Part shown: piece after piece, positions 7,981 to 16,318 of the stretch | Layout of the letters: every line of letters starts with the position of its first letter | Numbering within the stretch: the first letter of the stretch is position 1 | The notes under the pieces: generated by a model | Database searches by the model: none | What the model was told of the DNA's origin: nothing | The model's input: only the letters and a program-made list of their open reading frames with translations | Position numbers and translations under genes: made by a program | Origin: Phaeoceros laevis | Lineage: Eukaryota > Anthocerotophyta > Anthocerotopsida > Notothyladales | Direction of reading: 5' to 3' | NCBI GenBank assembly: GCA_049999765.1 | Contig: JBNGIQ010009304.1 | Span: 1 to 21,863, forward strand | DNA: 21,863 bases

Positions 7981-8713
7981 TCAAGGGCAGAAGACGACGT
8001 CGTAGTTGGTGCCCGTGGCGCAGGTCCAGGTGGAGGTGGCGTCGTCCAAGTTGTAGCTGTAGGCGTCGGGGCAGGCCTGCTTGAAGCGCCGGTTGTTGTC
8101 GGTGGCGCGGCCGATCTGGCCGTCGGTGTTGTGGCAGGAGAGCGCGCCGGTGGGGAAGGTGTCGAGCCGGTTGGTGCCCTGGCAGAAGCCGCGGATGTCG
8201 GCGATGGAGCAGTAGGGGGACTTGCAGCCGCCGCGGTTGGCGATGATCTGCAGCCCGATGGTGTAGGCGTCCACGTTGCTGAGGTCGTAGAAGTCGGTGC
8301 CCCCTCCGATGTTGAATTCCGCCAGATTGGCTACGTTGGCGTCGCCGCAGTTGCCCCCCACCGACGCGAACACCACCGCGCTGGGCCACCTGCACGCGCT
8401 GCCGAAGTCGAGCCCCTGCGACGCCCCCGCGTTCAGCTGGTACCGCGAGGTCGCACCGGCGCCGGACCGCGCGCAGGCGGTGACGGGGTACGAGCACCGG
8501 TTGCGGATGGTCACCACGCACCCTGTGAAAGCGTTCACGAATGTCACACAAAGTTTTAAAACGCTGCAAGTGTGCCTGCTCGCTTGGATCGAGCAACGTT
8601 CAAGGAGTTTTTTCAAAATTGCTGGGACCGGTTCAGAGCTCACCGTGGACGACCGTGAAGAGGAGGCAGGAGACCAGCAGCGCTAGCACCACAGGAGCCT
8701 TGGACGTCGCCAT
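7981..8713 (-). CDS. Small thaumatin-like protein (PR-5 family), gene 2
   Basis: Exons 8644-8713 and 7981-8522 encode 203 residues. The phase-1 intron of 121 bp (8523-8643, GTGAGC...TTTCACAG) sits at the same codon as in gene 1. The signal peptide MATSKAPVVLALLVSC with LLFTVVHG precedes mature CVVTIRNRCSYPV. The same twelve mature cysteines are present, with LAEFNI, DFYDLSNVDAY, CPDAYSY and NYDVVFCP. Gene 2 keeps Asp in DLSNVDAY and lacks four residues that gene 1 has near the LAEF motif (IGGGTDF against IGKEDVNNVDF). The two genes converge tail-to-tail, so an inverted duplication is likely. The protein is expected to be secreted to the apoplast and to act in defence or stress. Third-position GC is high, as in gene 1. 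Confidence 0.93.
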
Positions 8714-8805
8714 TGCAGACGAGGAGCTCAAGTAGCGTTTGATGGAGCAGGAGAAGATGAGCAAATTGGATTCGAATTCGTGTTACAGGAGTTGGGCAGC
8801 ACAGC

Positions 8806-8812
8806 TTTATAG
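8806..8812 (-). promoter_or_regulatory. TATA box of thaumatin-like gene 2
   Basis: On the minus strand CCCTATAAAGCTG lies 93-99 bp before the ATG at 8713, which would leave a 5' leader of about 60-65 nt. The leader is related to that of gene 1. Confidence 0.6.
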
Positions 8813-8829
8813 GGAGGGGGATGTGGCCA

Positions 8830-9238
8830 CATGTAGCCGTCGGCGTATGCCCACGTAGAAAGAGAGACGTGCTTAGCCGGTTCCAGAGGTCGTGCACGAC
8901 CTGCTACCAACTAACACCTTTCAGAGACGCTGGCGCCCACAAGGCCGCCTGCCTTTTGGTCTTTTGGTGGTACCCATGTACTCGATGATGTCAGCCCCCC
9001 TCCAGACTTTTTAGTTTCTTGGAGTTTCTGAGGGAAAATCTCTTGACCGGAGTCGTTACTTCACTTGCCGTGTACAAGTTTCTCCCTTACGTAGATGTAG
9101 ACCTTCCTCAAGACTTCCTGACCTCCTGCGGTCCTCCGAATGGTCTAGGTTTGGCCCTTTCGGAATAGCAATTTGATGACCAACTTGGAAGCATCTCAGA
9201 AGCGTAGGGTGCCCCGTTAGACTGACTGTCCTGCTACC
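8830..9238. other. Upstream flank of thaumatin-like gene 2, no gene seen
   Basis: This stretch probably contains the proximal promoter. The sequence from about 8940 to 9238 shows no open frame with recognisable domains and no clear repeat. Confidence 0.4.
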
Positions 9239-9346
9239 CGAGCTGTGTTGGCAGCCGCAGCATATGCACGGAAGATACCTGCCACTGGCTAAACCAAAAG
9301 CAAAAGCAAGCTTAAGAGAGTTGGGAAATGCCGTTTTGCTTTGATT
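9239..9346 (+). repeat. Duplicated copy of the YIP1-gene 3' flank
   Basis: CGAGCTGTGTTGGCAG, then CCTGCCACTGGCTAAA and GAGAGTTGGGAAATGCCG, end in GCTTTGATT at the N gap. The same order occurs at 15158-15230, just past the stop codon of the minus-strand YIP1-like gene. The copy here has about 23 extra bases in the middle and an A-rich expansion. Confidence 0.75.
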
Positions 9347-9446
9347 NNNNNNNNNNNNNNNNNNNNNNNNNNNNNNNNNNNNNNNNNNNNNNNNNNNNNN
9401 NNNNNNNNNNNNNNNNNNNNNNNNNNNNNNNNNNNNNNNNNNNNNN
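9347..9446. other. Assembly gap, 100 N
   Basis: Exactly 100 N, the usual placeholder for a gap of unknown size. It separates the YIP1-flank copy from PPR pseudogene sequence. Confidence 0.98.
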
Positions 9447-9554
9447 ACGGCAGGAGAGTTGTTTTCGAATTCGTGGGAGTACTGAATGGTCTTGACTCCC
9501 ATGTTTTCATGGGAATACTGAATGAGATTCTCCGAGTGGACTAGGCCGCATCTG

Positions 9555-10175
9555 ACGCTGGTCGCCATTCTGAAAGCATGTGCCAGTTTGGCAAACCTAG
9601 ATGAGGGCAAACGGGCTCATGTTGAAGTGATTCAAAGGGGTTATGAATGAAACCTGTTCGTCAGCAACTCCCTCACATGTGGCTATGTATGTATTCAAGC
9701 TGTAGAAAGGTCCCAGATGCAAAACATGTTTCTGACATGATGCCTTGTCGTGATTTGGTGGCATGGAATACGATGACTGCAGGGTATGCCCAGCATGAAC
9801 TTAGTGAGGATGCTTTAAAGCTTTATGTCCAGACTACTATATGGCCCGTCCAATTCGACGGCAATCACCCGTCCATCCATACCATCCATCCCATCCATCA
9901 CGCATCCGCATCCATCCCCATCCATGAACTATGCCCAGGTATGCCCAGCATGAACTTAGTGAGGATGCTTTAAAGCTTTATGTCCAGATGCGGGAGCAGG
10001 GTGTTAAACCTGTTACCTGATGCACGGACCTTAAAGTTTGTGGCCTTACTTCAGGCATGTGTGGGTTCAAAGATTGTCAAAAGAGATTTGCTGGATGATG
10101 TAGTGGTGGGCAACTGCCTGGTGAACATGTATGCAAAATGTGGTGAGCTGGAAGAGGCGCGCCAGATTTAAGACA
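9555..10175 (+). pseudogene. PPR pseudogene with frameshifts and internal duplication
   Basis: Landmarks across shifting frames: TLVAILKACASLANLDEGKR, then AHVEVIQRGYE followed by a stop (TGA near 9648). A 4-bp-type insertion follows near 9675-9690, then CRKVPDAKHV, RDLVAWNTMTAGYAQHELSE and LKLYVQ. A 106-bp filler interrupts the next motif, after which LKLYVQMREQGVKP continues. A frameshift then leads to PDARTLKFVALLQACVGSKI and VVVGNCLVNMYAKCGELEEA, and a TAA replaces the expected Phe codon in RQIFDNM. It is a degenerate copy of the segment at 11910-12178. Confidence 0.85.
9785..9988 (+). repeat. 49-bp exact direct repeat flanking a 106-bp filler
   Basis: The 49 bp at 9785-9833 (starting TATGCCCAGCATGAAC, ending TTTATGTCCAGA) recur without change at 9940-9988. 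The filler 9834-9939 is rich in CCATCCAT-type microsatellite and has no PPR similarity. Confidence 0.95.
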
Positions 10176-10193
10176 ACATGAACACAGGGAAAT

Positions 10194-10299
10194 AGTGCTG
10201 CCCTGCAGCACTACTATTTCCACAAGAAAGCCCGAAAGGGTTCGAAAGCCACTCAGCTGCCCTACAGCACTATTTCGGCCAGAAAGCCCGAAAGGAACC
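10194..10299 (+). repeat. Two-copy direct repeat of about 60 bp
   Basis: CTGCCCTRCAGCACTA, TTTC and AGAAAGCCCGAAAGG occur in the same order at about 10198 and again at about 10257. The AGCCCGAAAG core also forms the arm of the palindrome at 2288-2308. Confidence 0.8.
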
Positions 10300-10860
10300 A
10301 TGATCCGGGCCAAGATATGTTCCAATTGGCCGCCACCCGACAATGATGCTGTCCATCACAAGCAACACCGCTTGTACAACCGGTGGCTCGTTGAAGTGTG
10401 CTTCACTCAAGGCCAGCTTGGCGTAGCAACCGGCAGATTGGAGCAGGCGGCAACCGGGTTCCACAATGCAGCCTCCATCCAGGAGGGCATAATCGATGAC
10501 CTGCAACGGCAGCACCAAGTTCCGGATGCACAGGATGTGAAGGTGCTGGCTCATATGCTCTATTGCGAAGCCCATGGCCAGTTAACGTTGTTGCACCCAA
10601 ACGATGAGGAGAGTCTGGAAGCCAAGATTGAGAGGATAGAGAAGCTGTATGCGCATGCGGGCGCGCCTTCGTTCTGCGGGGTCCTCCGGGGGATCCTCTC
10701 GCTACGGAGAGGTGACCCTGTGGGAGCTGCCGAGCGGGCGAGGAAGGCAGATAGTGCAGTGCCTCGCCTAGAAGGCTTACAAGTAGGTGAAAAGTGGAAG
10801 CGACTTTTTCAACCTGGGGTCCACGCTCATGCACTTTGTCATAGTGGAACGCAGAGTTGA
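10300..10860 (+). CDS. TPR-like helical protein or exon, unrecognised
   Basis: An open frame from ATG 10300 to TGA 10858-10860 encodes 186 residues. It is Ala/Leu/Glu-rich with helix-turn-helix spacing reminiscent of tetratricopeptide repeats, for example RLEQAATGFHNAASIQEG, FCGVLRGILSLRRGDPVGAA and ERARKADSAVPRLEG. The composition suggests real coding sequence. After PRLEGLQ there is a fair splice donor (CAA/GTAGGT at 10781), so the last 25 codons may be intronic. A possible CHAT-domain C-terminus lies downstream at 11335-11545, which would fit a broken TPR-CHAT protein. Neither a full TPR array nor a promoter was seen. It could be an exon of a larger gene or a relic; function is unknown. 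Confidence 0.45.
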   Translation: MIRAKICSNWPPPDNDAVHHKQHRLYNRWLVEVCFTQGQLGVATGRLEQAATGFHNAASIQEGIIDDLQRQHQVPDAQDVKVLAHMLYCEAHGQLTLLHPNDEESLEAKIERIEKLYAHAGAPSFCGVLRGILSLRRGDPVGAAERARKADSAVPRLEGLQVGEKWKRLFQPGVHAHALCHSGTQS

Positions 10861-11330
10861 TTATCCATGACTGGTAACAGCTTGTTCCCTTTCTGGTGGT
10901 TCGGAACAGGTGGTTTCTATTCGTACTCCTGGCCCAGGGGAATTTGGCACCTGATCCTGACTGCGTAGTCGCCAGTTTATGTCATTGTGTAGGTAGCTAA
11001 TTTTATCTCAGCTGTGCATTGTGCTCCATGATGTGCTTTATGAGATTTCAGATTTCATCATCCGCATCACTGTATGCTCCATCCACATTGCAGTGATGTG
11101 CTTCGCCCATTATTTTCGGGTGAAAATGAGAGATTTTGCTTCGAAGAAGCACTGGCCATGCTCAGTTCTGGGAGGTCACCCAGAAGGAGATTGGTAGTGG
11201 AAGTCTGATGGGGTCTGCCTCATCATATGCCTAAACATTGCATGATGCTTTCACTGGAAGACTTCTTGAGTTGCAACTGCTTATAAATCAATCAGCATAC
11301 ATGTGTGTATATATATGTACCTCAGAGATG
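10861..11330. other. Spacer between TPR-like frame and CHAT-like fragment
   Basis: No supported coding frame. It ends in a T/A-rich stretch and TACCTCAG that could serve as a splice acceptor for the next fragment. If it is an intron, it is about 550 bp. Confidence 0.35.
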
Positions 11331-11334
11331 TTCC

Positions 11335-11560
11335 AGGAGCTGCAGAAAGGAGAGCGAGTAGGGACACGGCTCTGCGCAAGGAAATGCTGAAGATGATCCA
11401 GGAAGGCAGCAGCATCAGCGACTGGGCACCCTTCTTCATTTTCGGCTCTCCCACCATGGCCCTGAGAAATGTCACCACACTCAAAGGAAAAAACAATGTG
11501 AAGGGCAGCAGCCCCGAGCTACAGCAGCCCCATCTACCCAATATAACTACATATGTCTAA
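11335..11560 (+). pseudogene. Possible C-terminal fragment of a CHAT-domain protein
   Basis: The frame after TACCTCAG reads AAERRASRDTALRKEMLKMI and then SISDWAPFFIFGSPTMALRN. CHAT (caspase-HetF-associated TPR) domains typically end in a helix followed by a W-A-P/A-F-hydrophobic-G strand, which this resembles. The catalytic His and Cys segments that would precede it are absent between here and the TPR-like frame. It is therefore a fragment at best. Identification rests on one short motif. Confidence 0.35.
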
Positions 11561-11625
11561 GACATATGTAAGAAACATATATATAATAAGACATATGTCT
11601 AAGCATATGTCTTCGACATACGTTT
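11549..11625. repeat. Inverted and tandem ACATATGTC repeats
   Basis: ACATATGTC/TAA/GACATATGT forms a perfect inverted repeat at 11549-11569. AGACATATGTCT and CATATGTCTTCGACATA follow. The cluster lies between the CHAT-like fragment and the start of the PPR pseudogene. Confidence 0.8.
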
Positions 11626-11645
11626 ATAACTACTTATGGAAAAAT

Positions 11646-12789
11646 TCTCTGGCTGATGCCAAGGAAGTACACGCAAACATTGTCAAAAATGGTGTGAAGC
11701 TTGACAGTGTCTTGGGCGAGTCACTTGTCAACACACTTGTGAAGTGCGGGTCTCTTTGCGATGCCCTTGAATTGTTCAGCAGACTGGCCCAGCGGACTGT
11801 TTTCTCATGGACTGTGATTATTTCAGAATACATTAGAACTCGGCAGTATGACGAAGCGCTCAGGATATATTGGCAGATGCGAGCAACAGGTGTGCAGCCA
11901 AATGAGCACACGCTGGTCGCCATTCTGAAAGCATGTACCAGTTTGGCGAACCTAGATGACACCAACGGGCTCATGTTGAAGTGATTCAAAGGGGTTATGG
12001 ATCCAACCTGTTCGTCAGCAACTCCCTCATGGCTATGTATTCAAGCTGTAGAAAGGTCCCAGATGCAAAACATGTTTTTGACATGATGCCTTACCATGAT
12101 TTGATGGCATGGAATACGATGATTGCAGGGTATGCCCAGCATGAACTTAGTGAGAATGCTTTAAAGCTTTATGTCCAGGAAAAAGCATGGCAACTCTACA
12201 CCTGGATGGAAAAAGCCGGTGTAACCCAATGACGTTCTTGGGCATCTTGAAAGCATATAGTAATGCAGGAGCCCTGCAGAGGTGCTCTCAGGTCCACGCT
12301 GACATCCTGGAAAGCAGAATGATGTGCACTGAGAGCTTAGGACCTGCTGTTATGCATGCCTATGCAAAGTGCGGAGACATAGTGGCTGCTCAGACCCTAT
12401 TTGATTCGTTGCTGAAGCCTGATGCATGTGGTTTCTTGGTCCGCATTAATTGTTGCATATGCACGACGTGGCGACTCTGACATGAGCTTGCAACTTTACT
12501 CAAAATGCAAGAGGCAGGCATCAAGCCAAACGGAGCCACACTCGTGGCAGTCCTCTCCGCATGCAGTCATACAGGCTTGGTAGACAGGGGTATTGAGTAC
12601 TTCCTGTTTATGACCACAATTCACGGCGTTGATGCCACTCCTGAGCATTATGCCTGCATAGTCGACCTACTCGGCCGTGCAGGGAAGCTGGACAAAGCTC
12701 AAGACTTGCTTTCTCAGATGCCTGTGCAGAAAGACTTGGCTGTGTGGTCGTCATTGCTTGGCTCATACCGCAAGCACTTCAAAGGCTGA
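11646..12789 (+). pseudogene. PPR (PLS-E) pseudogene, about four frameshifts
   Basis: Continuous PPR homology runs from SLADAKEVHANIVKNGVKLD through RTVFSWTVIISEYIRTRQYD, LVAILKACTSLANLD, QRGYGSNLFVSNSLMAMYSS, MAWNTMIAGYAQHELSENAL, MTFLGILKAYSNAGALQRCS, WSALIVAYARRGDSDMSLQL, LVAVLSACSHTGLVDRGIEY and LLGRAGKLDKAQDLLSQMPV to AVWSSLLGSYRKH. Frame breaks lie near 11960 (one base lost relative to the copy at 9555), near 12222, near 12435 and near 12504. It begins inside a motif and stops where the E domain should start. Its motif order and wording parallel the N-terminal half of the intact gene at 16987-19617, so it is a decayed paralogue. Confidence 0.9.
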
Positions 12790-13724
12790 AATGTGACGGT
12801 CTTCCTTTCAGCTGGCGCTGAGCAGGTTGTTCACTTACCCAGGATGGACATAGGGCGCTGGAGTTTCCGTGGACCAAGGATGCCAAAAGCAGACTGCTAG
12901 TTCAGCCATTTTGCTTAATGAGGAAATTTGATGCTATCTTGTTCTTGTTGGTTCAAGAGGTTGGGCACTAGTTATTTTGCTGTTGATGGTTGACCTACAC
13001 TCCAAGTGCCTCTGGGTTTGTTTTGTCTTCATAGCAATACAACCGAGGGAGAGTTCGAGGAAGTATGTGATCCAATTGCAGAATGCCCATCTACTTGTCA
13101 AAGACGGTAGGCGCAGTTTGCTGTTCTTGGGGCACCTTGCTGAGATGAATGCTTTGGGGCAGGGTAGGTTAACGTTTGTATGCAAAATGATTTGATGAAT
13201 ACTATGGGGCAGGGTAGGTTAACGTTTGTATTTGAAATGACCTGTCATGGTGCAGTGTTGCAACTTTTGCTGCTCCTAGCGGAACCACATCTTACCATTG
13301 CAGGTCTTGATGATCGGACCTGTACTGGTAGAATGTGGTCCCATCAGTAATTAGCAACCTCCGAAACAGGTTGACACACAGTGCAAGTGAACTTGTACAA
13401 TGCATTTCAACAGCCTTACATGTGATGAAATTCCAACTTAGCAGAGTAGAAAAGAAAGGCATAAAGAGTTGTTAGTTGGAATTGCATTTTAAATTTTAAA
13501 ATGGACATAAAACGCTGGAAACCAAATTCTTCCATACACAAAAAAAGTACAGCTTTAATACACAAAGGAAGGATTGTGATGATCATTGTTGATCTAACAT
13601 AAAAAAAAAAATCATTCCAAAGGCTCCAAGGCCTTAAGTTTTCCAAAGGCTCATGAATGGCAACTATACAATAAAGCCCTCATGGCATCTAGTGATCATA
13701 TAAACAAAAGTCTCTTGCCATCTA
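12790..13724. other. 3' flank of the PPR pseudogene with a two-copy 50-bp repeat
   Basis: GATGAATRCTWTGGGGCAGG followed by GTAGGTTAACGTTTGTAT occurs at about 13144 and again at about 13194. The rest is AT-rich with short A runs and no supported gene. Confidence 0.6.
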
Positions 13725-13802
13725 CTTACTTTGGAAGGCCTATGACACCTCTTATGCANNNNNNNNNNCTTACTTTGGAAGGCCTATGACACCTCTTATG
13801 CA
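13725..13802. other. 10-N gap flanked by an exact 34-bp duplication
   Basis: The 34 bp at 13725-13758 (starting CTTACTTTGGAAGG, ending CTCTTATGCA) recur exactly at 13769-13802, directly on both sides of ten N (13759-13768). This is the signature of two contig ends that overlap but were not merged. Confidence 0.95.
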
Positions 13803-13823
13803 CAAACAAAAGCCTTGTAACAT

Positions 13824-14159
13824 CTAGTTACCCTGGCCAGCCCACCAATAAAGTTGATGACCACATGCACATCCCCAAAGTGCGAAACGTTGCTCAGGTG
13901 GCTTAGAACAATCCTCCACCCGTGCCAACTCACACGAATTGCATTGTGTCAAGTCACACCGATCATCACATCCTTGGCATCGGCCAGTGCAGTTTGGAGG
14001 CCCCGATCCAATGTTTGGAGTAGCAGTTAATAACCCTGGAGCTTCCACAATCACATGTGGTATACAGAATACTTCAACATCACCCTTCACATGATGTGCA
14101 GTCAAGAGAGTTATCATTCCCACCAAAAGCAAGAAGCACCATGTCTTGGTAGTAGCCAT
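13824..14159 (-). CDS. Small secreted cysteine-rich protein, unrecognised
   Basis: One exon encodes 111 residues. MATTKTWCFLLLVGMITLLT followed by AHHVKG is a signal peptide, leaving a mature protein of about 85 residues with ten cysteines. The spacing is C-x24-C-x3-C-x2-C-x3-C-x4-C-x2-C-x7-C-x12-C-x-C. The cysteine-dense centre reads CTGRCQGCDDRCDLTQC, and the end is aromatic (YWWAGQGN). Ten cysteines suggest five disulphides and an apoplastic or defence-like, signalling or reproductive role, but I do not recognise the family. The frame is open upstream to 14255, but the 14159 ATG gives the proper signal peptide. A good TATA-like CTATATAG lies at 14448-14455 on the same strand. CAG/GAACCGG just before the start could be a 5'-UTR splice acceptor. 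Confidence 0.7.
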   Translation of the reverse strand: MATTKTWCFLLLVGMITLLTAHHVKGDVEVFCIPHVIVEAPGLLTATPNIGSGPPNCTGRCQGCDDRCDLTQCNSCELARVEDCSKPPEQRFALWGCACGHQLYWWAGQGN

Positions 14160-14447
14160 TGTTGTTGCCGGTTCCTGAAGTTGAAATTCAACAAGTTTAT
14201 GAGAACAAGTCAATAAACAACTAGTACACAAGTCAGTAGACAACAAAGTACACAAGGAGTATCAATAAACCACAATGAGTACCAAGCACAAGTTAAGTAG
14301 GGAAACTATATGTCCTACCAAATGCAACATTATCCTACAAGGAGAGGACTCAAGAATGCAAAGTGACCAACAAGAGTTCCACTTTCACAACTCCTCAAAG
14401 TAGAGGGTTACTTCGCTCCTTGCCTAAGCTCTGTGGCCCTTTGCTCC

Positions 14448-14455
14448 CTATATAG
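14448..14455 (-). promoter_or_regulatory. TATA-like element upstream of the cysteine-rich gene
   Basis: CCTATATAGG is centred about 290 bp upstream of the ATG at 14159 on the minus strand. The palindromic form makes the direction ambiguous; the assignment rests on the nearest gene. Confidence 0.4.
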
Positions 14456-14479
14456 GATTCATATTCTCGAGCAAGAAAA

Positions 14480-15150
14480 GTAATCTACCGAGATGTAAAC
14501 AATAAGTTTACTTAAAAATCTGATATACCTAGATATACATAATAAATTTACTTAAAGATATTTCCAATCTTATATTATAAAAGGACTAGTGCAGAACCCG
14601 TCCACAGCAATCACAGGTCCCTCCACCCATCCCAAGTTAGAGCTATAAACAATTTAAACCAATTATTTTCCTGTAATGGAGTAGCCCATGTGGCTGGGTT
14701 CTTCGAGTGGGAAGGGCAGATTTGGGGTTAAATCTCAGGACTGCTTTTATTTTACCCCGCGGTTCTCCCTCTCGGTCTCTCATTAAAAGGAACCAACACC
14801 GCAATCCGCCCATCCATCCCACACAATTTAAACCATTTAAACACTCTCTCTCTCCCTATTGTAGAGAGAGTGTCCTATCATTCCACTTTAGACACATTTT
14901 GATTACAGGCATTCCACTTTAGACAATTACTTCCTACTCCAAAATGCAGTTAAGCTTCTTTCAGATTCTTCTTTTGCGGGGTTCCAAGCAGCAATGCGCT
15001 GGAATTCTTGCTGTGACAGTAGCTAATGAGGGCCACAGAGAACTGTCCTACGTGTCCCAAGCGTTTCTAAGTAAAATGGCCCAAACGCAGAGGGTCCATT
15101 GCATGGCGTGTGTGCCATGTCATGCATCCGCAACTTTGACGTTATAGACT
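14480..15150. other. AT-rich spacer with short repeats
   Basis: AATAAGTTTACTTAAA-type sequence occurs twice (near 14500 and 14545). A hairpin of 11-bp CT/GA arms lies at 14841-14851 and 14863-14873. CATTCCACTTTAGACA occurs twice (near 14879 and 14909). These are compatible with small transposon debris. No gene is supported. Confidence 0.5.
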
Positions 15151-15256
15151 CACTGCTCGAGCTGTTTTGGCAGGCCTGCCACTGGCTAAAGCAGATGCAA
15201 GAGAGTTGGGAAATGCCGCTTAGCTTTGATTCTGAGATGAGAAAGGCGTATGTTAC

Positions 15257-16318
15257 TCAACTGTTTGAATCTTTGAAGACTACAAGAAGGGCAAACGCTG
15301 TGTAGATGAGAGCACAAGCATAGGCTACCAGAGATCTATGCTCATCCGCATGTGGTACAAGCTCAACTAGCAAACTGGTACATGCTCTGGTGCACCAAAT
15401 GACTGCCACAGCCGCCAGCACACCCCTCACTAGCCTGCAATCAGAACACCAAGCACGGTCAAGGGTAAGTGCTCAAGACATCCAGCCATGCCCTGGACTA
15501 CCTACACAGATACCTTCCTGTAGGCACTCCTGAAAGGAAAAAGCACATGTTCCATAAGTAAAATGCCTACCCAAAGGGAATGAAGATAGCCGAGGCCGAG
15601 TACAAAACCATGGGCACGAGACAGTATCCGATCAGGCTGAAGCAGCGGTGGAAATCCAAGCTCCCATTTGTGCCGGCCAACATGTTAAATACCACGTACA
15701 AGAACAAGGAGGCCAGGGTGCTCCAGCCAATTATGACACCGAAGTGCACCTTCTGAGCAAGGAACTGAAACAGTCCAAAGAGAATGAGGAAGATGAAGGG
15801 GCCCGAGAGATCCGCTTCCTCGTGGAGCTGAGAGTTGACACGAAGAGGGTTCAGGACAGCCAGAGTTCTCCGTCTTATTTGGGATATGTCGATGCCAAGT
15901 TCTGCAACATATGGAGGAGCAACGAACACAAAACATGGTCAGCTGCTTCTGCTTGGTTGCAGTCAAAAGGTAATCCGACAGAAAAGCGGCAATTGCCCAA
16001 GACCAGGATGCATGGATGTGCACCTTCAAGGAGGGGAGGTTCGTCGTCGAAAGCATTGTACCCCGGCGCACCGTAGGCAACCCTAGGGGGCAGGCTACTG
16101 GAAGAGGAGGAAGACGACACCAGATCAAAGGGAAGAAACGGCAATCCTGATGAGCTGGGGATGGGGCCTGGGCCTGGCCTCATCGGTGGAGGTGGAGGCT
16201 GTCGGAACGGGGGCTGATTTTGAAAACCTCCCTGCGATGGGTACCCCCGTCGCTGTGTCGGCATTGACATGCCGGGCACTGCATCGAACGAAAGAGCAAT
16301 GTCATCATTCGGCCCCAT
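15257..16318 (-). CDS. YIP1: YIP1/YIPF5-type Golgi membrane-trafficking protein
   Basis: Exons 16024-16318, 15571-15901 and 15257-15434 encode 267 residues. The introns 15902-16023 (phase 1) and 15435-15570 (phase 2) have GT/AG ends and preserve the frame. The N-terminal 90 residues are cytosolic and Pro/Gly/Ser-rich (FRQPPPPPMRPGPGP). DDEPPLLEELGIDISQIRR then leads into the Yip1 domain: HEEADLSGPF, FLYVVFNMLAGTNGSLDFHR, LIGYCLVPMV and the last-exon IWCTRACTSLLVELVPHADE with HRSLVAYACALIYTAFALLV. About five membrane segments are visible between residues 132 and 262. YIPF5/Yip1 proteins sit in ER-exit and Golgi membranes, bind Rab GTPases and YIF1, and promote COPII vesicle transport. Length and architecture match plant homologues, so the gene appears complete and intact. 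It is transcribed away from the PPR gene at 16987. Confidence 0.93.

Noticed and set aside
13416-13646. Minus-strand open frame rich in hydrophobic residues as a membrane protein
   Set aside because: The region is AT-rich, which gives Phe/Leu/Ile-rich chance translations; no start context or homology cue is seen.
15099-15305. Plus-strand open frame in this interval as a separate gene
   Set aside because: It lies antisense to the last YIP1-like exon and its 3' flank; the minus-strand reading matches the family and splices in phase.
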